In this document: piece after piece, positions 1-11,262 of the stretch
Position numbering within the stretch: the first letter of the stretch is position 1
How the letters are laid out: every line of letters starts with the position of its first letter
DNA from: Notospermus geniculatus
Taxonomy: Eukaryota > Nemertea > Pilidiophora > Heteronemertea > Lineidae
Assembly (NCBI GenBank): GCA_002633025.1
Contig: NMRB01000412.1
Location: 18,089 to 82,088, forward strand
DNA: 64,000 nt
Reading direction: 5' to 3'
Notes under the pieces: generated by a model
Told to the model about the DNA's origin: nothing
The model's input: only the letters and a program-made list of their open reading frames with translations
The model's database searches: none
Translations under genes and position numbers: made by a program

Positions 1-110
1 CCCCCTGGACAACTGCCCCCCCCCCCAGACAATTACCCCCCTGGACAATTGTCCCCACCAGGACAACTGCCCCAGGACGATTGGGCCTTACCCTTGGACA
101 CCTGCCCCTA
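1..110. repeat. Degenerate GGACAAYTGCCCC tandem repeat
   Basis: About six degenerate copies of a 13-15 base unit (GGACAATTGCCCC and variants) with C-runs between them. The same motif returns in inverse orientation at 1970-2020. The two blocks could be the ends of one inverted-repeat element of about 2 kb whose left edge lies outside the window. Confidence 0.6.
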
Positions 111-1961
111 CTCGCTCGGGTGTTTCGGGGATGTAAAAATCTATATCTGTATATTTGGTATAAAGGCGACAGTGTCACAAAAATACAATTCTGAAATGCT
201 CCTTGAGCCACTGCACAGTCTGTGCGTGGCCTACGCGCCGTCTGTGCGCGACACGTGCGGTTACTACGCACGGCATAATGTGTGCACTGCGCAGTCGAAG
301 AAGTAGCTTGCGGGGGCACATTTCGACGTTTTAATACATGCGTCTCGCCAGGTTGTACATCTGGATAATGCTTTTACCGCATTTTAAACCACGAGGTACA
401 GTTAACGATTCAATAGCAATTTTTACCATCGCTTGGGTTTATGCTTGTTCGAAATGTAAGTTTATATTGCTAGGTGATTATGGCGATTTGTTTATGTGCG
501 ATGGAAAAAGAAGCTTTTTTGTGCATATTTTCGGCCGTGTCAGCATAGGAAAAACGGCGTGACGTCATCAGGTATCTCGAGTACAGCGGTATTGTATGAC
601 GCGACGCATACGCTCGTTCTCTATAGTTTCACCAAACGCAGATTTTTCGAAACAGATCTGATTACTTGGGAATGGCCAGGAAGAGATTCAGTGAATGCGT
701 GGGAAAGAAACCAGGGTCGTAGGATTTTGGCCCGGGGGTGGGGGTGGCAAAAGGTCTTCTGGGGGTGGGCAGAACACCCATTTTTACCACATTTCCACCA
801 AAATCTAGGCCTACCTGAGGGAATACCGAAATACTAAAGTCCTGGAGTAGGACAGTCACTGAGCTCTATACTATAGACTCTACAAGAAATTCATCAGATG
901 ACTTTGGTTTTACAACGTACAACAGCGATGATACGCTGTTGAAATGACGACAACTGAACGACACCTTTGAAAACTTATGACACCGACCCCTACGAGGATT
1001 CTTTTCGATATAAGATACACCACTGTAGTGTTTTTCACTCACTGTTTAGTAGGCCTAGTTTTCCTAGCTTATGGCCGATAATGCCCAGCGTATTTTGAAA
1101 TAGCTGCCGTCAACAGGATGATGAACTTTTACCTTGTGGCCCAAAGTGCCTCAGAATCCTCTAGGTGTAGATATGATGAATACAAAAATAGTAAAATTTC
1201 CCCTCAACAGATTAAAATTTCTTCATGTACATTACATACGTGTTACCGGTACAACGATGCCGTTAAGCCATACATGTACATGTACATTGATTAGCCAAGC
1301 GCAGTGCAACATGTTCCGATCCGTGTCAAAATCTCCTCTCATTTTAAACGTCCGAAGCCTGTAGCCACCAGGAATTAAAAAGACCCAGCGTGGAATATGA
1401 TAACGAAGACGCAGACTGAGTTCGATCGCGTATTCCTAAATAACCGACGCCCCTTTGGCACACAGTGAAATCTGCCCGAAAGGTGTTGGCGAATTCTTCG
1501 CCACCGGACGACAAAAATAGTCTATCGAAAAGAAATAGACCGTTTCCCAGCCAACCCTGCAAAATAAAACTGTTTGGTCCAGCAGTTTCGAAAAACATGC
1601 CTTTTGCGGTGGTCTGGGGCAACTGCCCCCCCGCTAAATACGGCCCTGGAAACCTTGGATCTCCCACACACTCAAAGAAGGCCAAGTGGATCGCATGTTC
1701 GTTCCCAGTTTTTCGGGGAACAGGTATACTTTTTGTCCCCATTGTTTCAGGAGAAAATTCCAGAAAAATGCGTAAAAATAGGGTTATTTCTATTGCCTTC
1801 CCTCAAAAACTGAAAAAAGGGGTAGGTTTCCAGCTGTTCCCCTTCCCCTGCTGTCCTTCCTAAAAAGATAGTTTTAAAAGAAGCAGCGTAGCGGGCTTGC
1901 GGCCTAGGATATTTTCCCACCAACCATTCAGGATGATTTTATGGAATTTGCCTGGGGGAAG
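111..1961. other. No recognisable gene
   Basis: No domain, splice pair or RNA gene was recognised. Two reading frames of about 130 codons (1344-1742 minus and 1465-1863 plus) overlap on opposite strands. Neither has motifs or a splice context, so both look fortuitous. A GGGGCAACTGCCCCCC motif at 1616-1631 matches the flanking repeat and suggests the stretch is interior transposon sequence. Confidence 0.4.
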
Positions 1962-2020
1962 TATGGGGGAATTTGCACTTGCAGGGGCAATTGTCCGGGG
2001 GGCAATTGTNTCGGTGCCTG
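1962..2020. repeat. Inverted counterpart of the 1-110 repeat
   Basis: GGGGCAATTGTCCGGGGGG and a second GGCAATTGT are the reverse complement of the unit at the window start. One N at 2010 falls inside. It is the proposed right end of a roughly 2 kb inverted-repeat element. Confidence 0.5.
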
Positions 2021-2090
2021 CATAATGAATAGGATCTCAAATACATGGGTCTACTCACACTCGTAGCCAATTTCGCATATGGTCAATTAC

Positions 2091-2299
2091 CTTCTTCTGA
2101 AACATCTTAGCTCTTGGATTCCTCACAGCTTTCTGCTTCTCCATACATGTCCCCCGCCTCTCACTCATCTGACAGACAAAACTGCCTTTCGAAATTATAG
2201 CAAATGTCGTACATTTCTCGACCTTGAGACAGAGGACGGAACATGAAATGATAGACTTTCCTACTCCTCGACCCAAAGTAGGTGACCGCAAACTCCAAC
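2091..2299 (-). CDS. PAN/Apple-like domain exon (partial gene, copy A)
   Basis: A single exon of 209 bases on the minus strand, open through 69 codons. It starts after a GGTGACAG acceptor in phase 1 and ends before GTAATT in phase 0. The peptide has the cysteine layout C-x3-C-x6-C, then FVCQ, then a further C, and ends in KMFQKK, which fits a PAN/Apple module (an extracellular protein- or carbohydrate-binding fold). The exon at 38283-38521 has the same layout, the shared words CTTF, ISKG and FVCQ, and identical splice phases. Seen directly: the homology and the phases. Known: PAN modules sit in secreted or membrane mosaic proteins. Inferred: this is one exon of such a protein. The rest of the gene was not found, so it could be a relic. 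Confidence 0.6.
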
Positions 2300-3070
2300 C
2301 TGTCACCACAATTTGGTAAACAGCGTTATACCCTGTGACTTTCATTTCGAAATGCCAAAAAGGAGTGGTTGTTTTAGCGCGACGGCTTACTGCGCTGAAT
2401 TCCTCAGGTTTGATACTTGGTGGTTACTTCGAAACCCGTCGGCCGTGTCCGTGAAATTTCGGTTGACCATCAGTGACGTCACAACGACAATGTGGCGAGA
2501 GAAAGTGAAGCGGTTGGTGGCCACGTCAGTTTGTAAACGTAGGAAAACGTATTAGGAACATCCATCGTTTCCAAGTAGGCATATACCGGACGGTGGTGGA
2601 GAGAGTTGAAGAGGAGGAAGAAATAATCATCACATATAGTATTAAAGCCTGGGAGACGGTATCACCTCACATGAAGGAGTCTTTTTCTAAATCATCTTTC
2701 AAATATAGGCTTTGCACTGATACCTTTGTTGAATGATCCTATGCGTCAAAAAAGTTTCGAAAACCGTCATTTACTGGTATAAAGACACACAAAAATCTAC
2801 ACATAGAATATATTTCATCGCGATGTTGAAACACTTATTACAATACCCATTATGATGTTACAAAGAAGTTATGCTGACCTGTTGTCAGAGACGTGCATGT
2901 ATGAAAGATACTGCCATTTCTCTAATGACAATCAAATAGGGAATGAAATTCATTTTTCATTGAAGTGCACTCAATTTTAGAAAGAGAGAGCAGACCTCTT
3001 CATGAATTTTAAGCAAAATATTTTGAATTTGCCCGATAAGGAATTATTATCACATCAACTCGGACGGGTC
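2300..3070. other. No recognisable gene
   Basis: AT-rich sequence, with a purine-rich run (GAGAGAGTTGAAGAGGAGG) near 2597. No exon, RNA gene or repeat family was recognised. It may be intron of the PAN-domain gene. Confidence 0.4.
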
Positions 3071-3725
3071 TATGGGCGGTTATTTCCGCAGAATTAGACG
3101 TGCCTGTCGTGCGAGTGAAGCAGACGTTGACGTGTTTGGTGTGTGTATGAAGCAAACATTAGAACTGTGAAAATAATATCAATGACCATGAAAAAATCAT
3201 ATGTCAACGTGAAAAATATCATGTGCGTCAATCAGACGTTGGGTGGCGCTGCAGTCGATTGCAGCGCCACCCAACGTCTTCTCAGCCCATAAGAAATTTT
3301 TCACGTTGACGTATGATGTTTTCATGGCCATTGATATTTTCCTCACTGCTGTGTGTTCACAAAACGAATTCATCTACTGCAGCGCCACCCAACGTCTGAT
3401 TCACGCATATGATATTTTTCATGTTGACATGTTAACGGGTGGTTATTTCCGCAGAAATTAGACGTGCTTGAAAAAATCATACTGTCAACGTGAAAAATTT
3501 CTTATGCGCTGATAAGACGTTGGGTGACGCTGCAATCGGCTGCAGCGCCATCCACGACTGGTTAACGCATATGATATTTTTCACGTTGACATATGATTTT
3601 TTCATGGTCATTGATATTATTTTCACAGTTCTAATGATTGCTTCATACACACACCAAACACGTCTACTTCTGCTTCACGCAAGCTACACTCACGTCTACG
3701 TCTGCTTCACTCGCACCGCCCATAC
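3071..3725. mobile_element. Foldback element, GCAGCGCCACCCAACGTC family
   Basis: The ends (TATGGGCGGT at 3071 and ACCGCCCATA ending near 3725) are inverted. Inside, sub-terminal blocks are arranged as inverted copies: GCGAGTGAAGCAGACGT, ATCAATGACCATGAAAAAATC and the core GCAGCGCCACCCAACGTC. The core itself occurs as a palindrome near 3241-3281. No transposase frame is present, so this is a non-autonomous foldback or MITE-type element. Part of it recurs at 5226-5547. Confidence 0.75.
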
Positions 3726-4096
3726 GCGTCAGCTAGTCAAAAGGTCGGATCTTTTTGTCAAATACCGTTTAACAAGAAAATAACGACTGCACGACGTTCC
3801 TTGTTCTTATTTTCTGTATCCAATAATCAAGATCAGAAAGGTCTTCCACTTTCTGTATTTTATTGATGGCCAGTAAATTTTCATTTTATGTATTTGCACT
3901 ATCTTCTTTTATCACACTGTGCAGCAGAGGTACATTCCTAAAGACAGATCCTCTGTTGCTTTTCTTTTCCCCATCGCCGCTTTATCTATCTGCACCCATC
4001 AGCACAGTTTATTGTACTTCTCCTATATAAAATGTACATTTTATACGGTTCAATAACTGATTGATTTGTAAAAAAACTGTTAAATATAAACAAGAA
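3726..4096. other. Unannotated spacer
   Basis: AT-rich sequence with no reading frame, RNA gene or repeat that I can support. Confidence 0.4.
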
Positions 4097-4751
4097 GGGC
4101 CGTATTCAAAAAGGGTGATCATCGCGCGATTAAGGGTGTTTAGCCTAATCAGCGTACAAATTCTGCATTACACAGGTTAAAGGCCTAGAAAAGCTATTGT
4201 CTGATGTCTGTATGGTGCTTCACCAGAGGTATTTACCCGTACGATAATCACACTCGTCTAACTATCCTGCGTCTCAGTCCAAGAGGACGAAGGAAATGTT
4301 GAACGATCAGGCAGGCTTGTCTAGAATTTGTCCAACACTTTCTTTTGTCCTCCCACACTAAGACGCAGGAAAGATAGACGCGCGTGATCATCGTGTGGGT
4401 AAATGCCAGAGATCAGGCAGCATGCAGAAGGCAGAACAATGGTTTTCTAGGCCTTTAAGTGTCAATCCACGAGTGGACCAGGCAAAATCTGCAAAAAGTG
4501 ATAAGGTGGGGGGTCGGCAGATCTGGCTCAAATTCCTACCAGAAGATGGTCTTGGGGCACAATGAAGACATGCCAAATATTTCGGAGCTCGGTCACACTA
4601 ACCAGGGGCCATCTACACACCAAATTTCATTGCAATCCGCCGACCCCCACTTTATCACTTTCTGCCTGGTCTATTCGTGGACCAACACTTAACCTGTGTA
4701 ATGCAGAATTTGTACGCTGATTTGGCTAAACACCCTTTTTGAATACGGCCC
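4097..4751. mobile_element. Triple-nested MITE, GGGCCGTATTCAAAAAGGGTG ends
   Basis: The outer terminal repeats GGGCCGTATTCAAAAAGGGTG (4097) and CACCCTTTTTGAATACGGCCC (to 4751) continue inward for about 85 bases of inverted match, including CAGCGTACAAATTCTGCATT. GAA flanks both sides as a possible 3-bp target duplication. Two further inverted-repeat units sit inside: 4181-4454, bounded by AGGCCTAGAAAA and TTTTCTAGGCCT, and 4458-4690, bounded by AGTGTCAATCC and its partner. A second, interrupted copy lies at 50680-51739. Confidence 0.8.
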
Positions 4752-4908
4752 GAAATATTTTAACAAAAACATAGGGCGGTGGTGTTTGAACTTCCGGATT
4801 GGTTTGCTTTTGGGACGTGACTTGATTGACCAGTTGATGGTGATAATGCCAATATTGAACGGGCTTTGCATGCTGAGATCGTCGTGCCATAAGGCTTCCC
4901 TTACATAT

Positions 4909-5140
4909 GACCGACTTTTTAAACGATAGTTACTTAGGTAAACCTCGGTTTAACCATCGGCTTTTCTGACAAACCATGAATTAAACATTCTGACTTTTAG
5001 AATGTTTGGCTATCAACGATTCATAAAATCGAAAAATTCACTTCGATTAACAAACAGTTTGTCAACGGTTAATGGCTAAGATAACCATCAGGTTAATGAA
5101 ACCCGATGGTTATCTTAGCCATCGTTTAAAAAAGTCGGCC
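4909..5140. mobile_element. MITE with GACCGACTTTTTAAACGAT ends
   Basis: A 232-bp inverted-repeat element. The left end GACCGACTTTTTAAACGAT pairs with ATCGTTTAAAAAAGTCGG at the right. Inner arms also pair (GGTTATCTTAGCCAT with ATGGCTAAGATAACC). No coding capacity. Confidence 0.75.
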
Positions 5141-5149
5141 CTATAGGGT

Positions 5150-5225
5150 ATACGAAAACGCCGGTTAACAAAGGCTTCCCGAGGATTCACGCCCGTGAAG
5201 CCATTGTTAACCGGTGTTTTCGTAT
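5150..5225. repeat. 29-bp-arm hairpin
   Basis: ATACGAAAACGCCGGTTAAC at the left pairs with GTTAACCGGTGTTTTCGTAT at the right. The arms total about 29 bp with two mismatches around an 18-base loop. It is a small foldback inserted between two larger MITEs. Confidence 0.75.
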
Positions 5226-5547
5226 CAGTGACCATGAAAAAAATCATACGTCAACGTGAAAAATATCATATGCGTTAACCAGTCGTGGATGGCGCTGCAG
5301 CCGATTGCAGCGTCACCCAACGTCTTATCAGCGCATAAGAAATTTTTCACGTTGACATTATGATGTTTTCAAGCACGTCTAATTTCTGCGGAAATAACCA
5401 CCCGTAGTTAGTTCCGCAGAAATTAGACGTGCATGTCGCCGTGAGAGTGAAGAAGACGTAGACGCGTAGCATGTGTTTGGTGGTAGAAAAAAATCACATG
5501 TCAACATGAAAAATATCATATGCGTGAATCAGACGTGGGGTGGCGCT
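5226..5547. mobile_element. Second copy, GCAGCGCCACCCAACGTC foldback family
   Basis: It shares long near-identical blocks with 3071-3725 (GTGACCATGAAAAAAATCAT, the GCAGCG...CACCCAACGTC core, ATAAGAAATTTTTCACGTTG, TTCCGCAGAAATTAGACGTG), rearranged and shorter. It abuts the hairpin on the left and the tRNA-like repeat on the right. Confidence 0.7.
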
Positions 5548-5863
5548 GAACTTGATAGATATAAACCCCAAGCGGCAGAGCTAGAAATTACGAACAGCAA
5601 ACAGGCACTTTCAAACTACCTCTGAAAACGATACACCCTCTCGGACGGTCACAGTTGGGTTTCACTTGCCACCACGCTCTTGAACAGTAAAGATCTCAGC
5701 ACAGCTGCCAAATGAGAAAAAACGAAAAATAATCTGTGATGGAACAGAGATACGAACCCACAACCCTCTGATCGACTCGCCAACCTCTTTCTGTACGCGC
5801 CACGAAGGCTGCTTGCAGACAACGACGCCGATCTACAATAAAGGCGCTGTGGTTTTGAAGATC
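5548..5863 (-). repeat. tRNA-derived SINE-like repeat
   Basis: Read on the minus strand it contains a tRNA-like segment with a degenerate A-box region (GTGGCGCG...GAGGTTGGCG) and a B-box-like GGGTTCGTATC. These are the internal RNA polymerase III promoter boxes typical of tRNA-derived SINEs. The outer part (AAACCCCAAGCGGCAGAG, CTCTCGGACGGTCACAGTTG) is shared with the paired copies at 48681-49290. A functional tRNA is unlikely because a full cloverleaf is not apparent. Confidence 0.6.
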
Positions 5864-7005
5864 TCTATGCTAGCGACCAATGGAAATACCTAGTAAGCTA
5901 CATTTTTGGAAAAAATGAGTTAAGGCCAAATTCGTACTCACTAGGTATTGTTTCATCATAGTTTTTGTTTGCAAAATGTTCGCCAAACCCTCGGAAAGAC
6001 AGTGGTGCACTTACTCGGTTTTTACGTTCAAGTCGTCAGAATTGTGACTTACTACGTTTTTACCTTTACAAATTCAGCATGAAATCAGAGGTAAAACATA
6101 GCAAATTGCATTTAATCCTGTTGTATGATATATTTTTAATTAGGAGTGTTTTCCACAACAAAACTCTTCCACCATTCGGGTATACTCAGACCCTTTTTCG
6201 ACCCCTTTTACCTGTTTTGACCCTTAAGGACTTTGGGCCAAAGTAACCATGTCAAGATGGGTATCAAAATGAAGGTATTACTTATCTGAGTGTAACTGAT
6301 CAACTTTTATTGGCTGAAGTTGCCCCTGAAGCCAATGGCAAGGGGTCGAAGTTGGATTTTTCCCTTTTTAAACCCCTTTTGTAGGGGCTCACGGGCCAAA
6401 TCTGACTTTGGGGTGCATATTTTCTTGAAGTACACTCACAGACCTACATTTTGACACCAATATTGATATGATCTGATGACATCATATTTTTGACCCCTTT
6501 TTATTTCCAGTACCCTAACTTTAGGGGTCTCTTTCTCACTTGCTGCCGGGTTTGAGAAAGTCTACCCAAGATTTTCTTATAATATGGATACTCCCCTCTC
6601 AGAAACAGTAGAGTAACTTAGGGTACATCTTATGCACACGGGAACCCCCTAGCCCTGCCATGCATTATAGGATTGGCACCAGATTTGATATTTTGTTTCT
6701 TCGTACTTCTTGTATTAGTTCCACACCAATTTGGAATTGGAAGTTTTAAGGCAACAATGATTGTTCATTGAATCATTACTAGTATTGATCGCTAAAACTG
6801 TTGAGGCAAGGCATAATGTGTAGCCTCAAATAGGCCTATGTTGAACATATTTTGTAAGGTTGGATTTCTGCTTGAAACAGTTTGAAAGAGAGTTGACATC
6901 TGAATCGGACAGTTTTGAGTTCTGAAGTTCATGAGCCTTTTGAACAGTTCCACTGTTCCAGGTGTGCTTTAGCTATTGATAACGGATGGCACTGCACAGT
7001 GGAGA
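5864..7005. other. No recognisable gene
   Basis: Contains several unrelated ACCCCTTTT-like stretches (6190-6540) and no supported exon, RNA or transposon end. A plus frame at 5965-6246 is AT-rich and has no recognisable domain. Confidence 0.35.
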
Positions 7006-8032
7006 TACGTACACCCTTAATCAAAAGTAAATGCACAGCTAATAAACTTAAATATTTCCCAAAATCTTCAGCGGATCAACCTTTGCTTTTCACGGCAATT
7101 ATTTAGGGCATCAAGACACATTTTGGGACCAAAAATATCATGAACTTGGTTGAGTTGTATTTTTGACAAAAGTTCGAAATTTCTATAAAAAAGTGTGATT
7201 TTCAATCGCATATTTTTTTGAAGTGAAAATAGCGTCATTTTAAAGCTTTCCTGTTTCTATACACGAATAAATTTTCAAATTTTCAATTGGAGCTTCCATA
7301 TCGTAATTATGAAGAATTTATTCGAAAGTTTTAGTCGAAACTCCAGTCTTCAGTTCAAGTCTTATTTTATAGTCGACCTTTCCTTATTGTCCCAAGACCA
7401 AGCTCACGGAATAATAAGTCCCATTCATCGTAGGTCAAGTTAGTAAATGGCGTCAATTCCATAAGAGGTTACGTAGGCTCTCCTGCCTTCATTGGTAAGG
7501 AATTGTAAGGAGGAATTAAGAAAGGTGACACCGGCACTCATCTCACACAAAAGACCGCCTGGCCTTGGATTACACGATGGAGTGTCATCAGGAGTAACTA
7601 TTGTTGACTAGGCCATGAATAGGCCTGTTCACAATATTCAGCAGGCAAGGTAGATCTAAATGAGTCGGAAGGAATAGCCCTGACTTGACTGGAAAACCGA
7701 ACGAAATTCATTTTGGAAAATGCTCTGTAACTTCTGTTCACCACCGAATTTTTTAAACCTGAAAACATAATTTTGCTGGGAAACAAACAGGCTTTAAAGT
7801 GACGTTGGTTTTACATCAAAAAAATATGCGATTGAAAATCACACTTTTTTACGGAAATTTCAAACTTTTGTCAAAAATACAACTCATGCAAGTTCATGAT
7901 ATTTTTGGTCTGAAAATGTGTCTTGATGTCCTAAATAACTGCCGTAAAAAGCAAAGGTTGATCCGCTGAAGATTTTGGGAAATATTTAAGTTTATTAGCT
8001 GTGCATTTACTTTTGATTAAGGGTGTACATGT
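7006..8032. mobile_element. Large foldback element, about 225-bp arms
   Basis: The left arm (about 7006-7230) and right arm (about 7805-8032) are inverted copies. Both contain ACACCCTTAATCAAAAGTAA, AAATATTTCCCAAAATCTTC and CAATCGCATATTTTTTTG or their complements. The 570-bp centre shows no transposase. The reading frames in both arms encode the same peptide only because the DNA is repeated. Confidence 0.8.
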
Positions 8033-8124
8033 GCAGAGCTGAGTGTCACAGTTCCATTGTGTGACCATGGTGAATCGCTGGTCTGGGAACTTGGAACTGT
8101 CCGATTTAGACAACAATTGTAATT

Positions 8125-8723
8125 AGAGTTGTTGCTGATTCCCAACAGTCCGCGACCTGAACTGTCCGCCTGAAAGGTGACCACCACAAACACACCATAA
8201 TAGCCAATTATGGACACCGACTTCCTACTACTCATAATTAACGCAATACCACAAATGAGCAGCATTAAACACGCAGGTAGTTCGATTCCAACCCACAACG
8301 ATTGTCGGCAATAAGTGGATACTAATCCTTGGTACAGTCCCAACTCAACTGTCCCGCTTGGACTGTCACAATAGACAGTTGAACAACAGTTCGTTCAACA
8401 GTCAGTATACAAGGCTTCACAGTACATTGTAGATATCACCAAAGTTTTTCTTGCCTGGATATGACTGTCATTATATGAACAACTGATTCTTCATCCATGT
8501 AAACACATAAAATGTGAGAATACATGTACAAATAATTCTTTCTCCACACACCAGACAAAGAACTAACCATTCTTACATAAGCATGGGTTCGAGCGCGTGC
8601 CGCTTATGAGCGATCAGATTTCGGTGAGTTGACTATTGACTTCAGGTATTACAGTGGTGTTTCTTGTCAGATTTCACACGGACAGTCAGGGGGCGTGGAC
8701 TGTTGGGAATGAGCAACAACTCT
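8125..8723. mobile_element. TIR element, AGAGTTGTTGC ends (copy 1)
   Basis: AGAGTTGTTGCTGATTCCCA at the left pairs with GGGAATGAGCAACAACTCT at the right, followed inward by inverted GGACAGT motifs. AT-rich flanks (AATT and AATA) leave the target duplication unclear. No coding frame of note. Confidence 0.75.
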
Positions 8724-8726
8724 AAT

Positions 8727-8893
8727 AGAGTTGTTTGCTATTCATAACAGTGAAGGGCTCAAAAAAGTCAAGTCAGGACAATAGGCCTACTCAGTATGAC
8801 ACAGAATCGTCACTGTACAGAGCTCAAAACTGTGTATTGTCACACTTGGCCTGGCTCTACACGCCAAGACTGTTATGAATAGGCAACAACTCT
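8727..8893. mobile_element. TIR element, AGAGTTGTTGC ends (copy 2)
   Basis: A 167-bp element with AGAGTTGTTTGCTATTCATA at the left and TATGAATAGGCAACAACTCT at the right. It lies three bases from copy 1 with the same family of ends. A lone left end of the same family is at 14985-15010. Confidence 0.75.
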
Positions 8894-8969
8894 ATTACCA
8901 TAGGTAATTCTGTTGGACCTTGTGATTTCTTTTTTTTTTCTTAAAGTGTAACAACGTTTTCTTTGGCCA

Positions 8970-9370
8970 ATATTGAAAACAAAAATGTTGTTCATGTGGT
9001 AAGGCCTAGTGTTTTCATTTACATGTAGGTCTGTTTTAGTGTTTTCTTGGGTGTTCAGCCAAATAAGGTGAGACGTTGCATTGGTATTCAGCATCAGTTT
9101 TTTTTACTTGTGTGTCATAACTTGAAAAGGTCAGGTGCAAAATTCACTGAACTGAGTACATTATAACAAACTTTGGTAAACAGATATTTTTATTAATGTT
9201 AGAATGCTGTATCCAAATTGATCTAAAACTTGGAAACAATGTTGTAAGGCCTACTGGTTTTCATTTAGGTATGTTTTAGTGTGTGTATTCGGCCAAATAC
9301 GGTGAAACTTTTCGTTGGTATTCAGTATCAATCTTTTTCACTTTTGTGTCATAATTTGAAAATGTCAGAC
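8970..9370. repeat. Two diverged direct repeats
   Basis: Two units spaced about 245 bases apart share TGTTGT...TAAGGCCTA, GTTTTCATTTA, TGTTTTAGTGT, GCCAAATA-GGTGA and TGTGTCATAA-TTGAAAA. They are about 80 percent alike by eye. This looks like a local tandem duplication of non-coding sequence. Confidence 0.6.
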
Positions 9371-10217
9371 TGTGAAAAAGCCGCTAAGTCCACTTTGAGT
9401 AAACCACAGCGAGCTCAACGGAGCTGACGCAGCGTCATGGCGCGATTTAGTTTCACGAACTGACGCCACGTGCCTCCACGGAGCACAGCTGATCGCACTT
9501 CGAACAGCCTTCCGTCTGCTGCAGCCGGCTACCGGCTTATTGGTTAGATATTTTCTACTGGCCATAACACAAGCATGACGGGTCTGCAGCCGCGGATTTG
9601 GTTACTTCGAAAGATTTGATGTTTTTCCCTCAAATTTTCGTGAGTTCCTTGCCAGAAATATGCACGGGGAGCTAGAAAATTTACCATACATACCGACTTC
9701 AGAGTGGAGTTACTGCCACATACGGGCGAAAAGCAAAAATCGAAGACGATACGATCGAATTAGAGGTATCTCTGAATATGTCCTGCAAATCCTGCACTCA
9801 TACACTAAACGATGTTTAAAATAGATGAAGGGTCAAAAGTCGATACCCCGAAATCAAGGCATGCAGCCTACAACGTCACAGCGCCACTGTGACGCTGTGG
9901 TGAACTCTGACGTTACGTCATGAGCAAGGAATTCGCCCGAACTGGATCGCTGTGAACAGATTTTGTGCTTAGACATTTGTTAGAATATCACTTGTGCTGT
10001 ATGCAAATAACATGATCTCTAAGAAACTTTTTTATAAAGATTTTTATTGTTTCCTTTCACTCAGGTTGAAGGAGTGTAATTTTTTAGATTTTATGAATAA
10101 ACGTTATTCAGATATGTAATATTTTCAGTGTTTTCTGTTTTAGGTGTTGCAGTGCATGTACATGAACTCATGCACCATTTTTCAGGAAGGTGCCATGCTT
10201 CCAAATGGTTATTTTAC
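9371..10217. other. Unannotated stretch with a GC-rich block
   Basis: 9400-9560 is more GC-rich than its surroundings and contains CACGTG (9477-9482) and several GACGC motifs. The minus frame 9365-9565 has no recognisable domain. The rest is AT-rich with nothing I can name. Confidence 0.3.
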
Positions 10218-10790
10218 AGAAAAATGTGAGAATACCGTATATTTACAGTATTTACAAAGAATACTGTATATTTACAGTACTTCCACAACTACTGTATATT
10301 TACAGTATTTGGTTACTGTAAAATGACCACAATGTCAATAAAAACAGGGACATACCTGTAAATGAGTTCACAGGCAAAGGCTGTTATTTTACCACTGGAA
10401 AATCTGCATATTTACAGTTAAATTTGGGCATACTGTAAAATAACCAGAATTTCAGTTAAAAAACAGGGTGATATCTGCAAATGAATTTACAGAAAATACT
10501 GTTATTATGCCCCTGTTTAGTATGTAAAATAACTTGACCTTGATGTCAATTTACCATTACACACTGTCATTCTACAGAGAATGAGTGGTTATAATACAGT
10601 TATTCATGTGGTGAATACACAGCCCCACTAGGACACAATATACCAACTGTTGGTAAATTTACCGTATGAATCTGTACATTTACGAGAAGTCAGTTAAATT
10701 ACAGACCTCATGTAAATTAACAGAAAAAGTTCTGGCAACCCAATTGCCAGTACTTTTACTGTAAAATTACAGCAACTTTTTTTATCAGTG
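10218..10790. repeat. TTTACAGTA-rich MITE-like repeat
   Basis: Multiple copies of ACTGTATATTTACAGTA palindromes (10233-10320) grade into dispersed CTGTAAAAT motifs. It ends near TTTACTGTAAAATTACAGC at 10755-10773. The composition resembles CTGTAAA-type MITEs known from other animals. Element borders are not sharp. Confidence 0.55.
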
Positions 10791-11139
10791 CATGCGTAAC
10801 ATTTCTTGGGAAAGTGTTCCGACTACTAGTCAAAATCGATGCTACCTTTTTGCTTGAAGAAAATATGAATTGTTTTCAGTCGCCATTTGCAGTGCGCTTC
10901 CTTATGGCTACCGCCCCCTTAACCAGTTTCTTTTTGATTTCTCGACTTTTAGACGTCAACTAACCGTCCCTATAAGATGCGATCGAATTCAAATACATCT
11001 GCAAATCCTCCGCAGCAACACGAGTGACGTTATCAGCTGCCATTTTTGCCAATTTGATGGATTTCGTTCACTGATGTATGACTAAGTGCCCTTTTCAAGA
11101 TCCTCGACCGCAGGGGTAAAAGTGCGAGAATTTCAAACT
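10791..11139. other. Unannotated spacer
   Basis: No repeat or RNA gene recognised. One short plus frame (10870-11085) has no domain and no splice context. Confidence 0.35.
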
Positions 11140-11262
11140 GGGTAACCTTTAGTACACTAAAGTTTACCCAGGATCGTCCTGGGTAACTTTTAGGGTTACC
11201 CAGGTTGGTCCTGGGTAAACGTTAGGGTTACCCAGGACGACATCTACCGATTCGGCTCCAGT
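11140..11262. repeat. CCTGGGTAAC repeat block, fragment of TGTCGTCCTGGGTA family
   Basis: Four alternating GGGTTACCCAGG / CCTGGGTAAC motifs end in ACCGATTCGGC. The same end sequence and CCTGGGTA motif close the TIR element at 35335-36020, and related blocks are at 15993-16536 and 62740-62860. Only one side of an element is seen here. Confidence 0.6.

Noticed and set aside
1344-1863. Two 132-codon frames on opposite strands
   Set aside because: They overlap each other, lack motifs and have no splice context.
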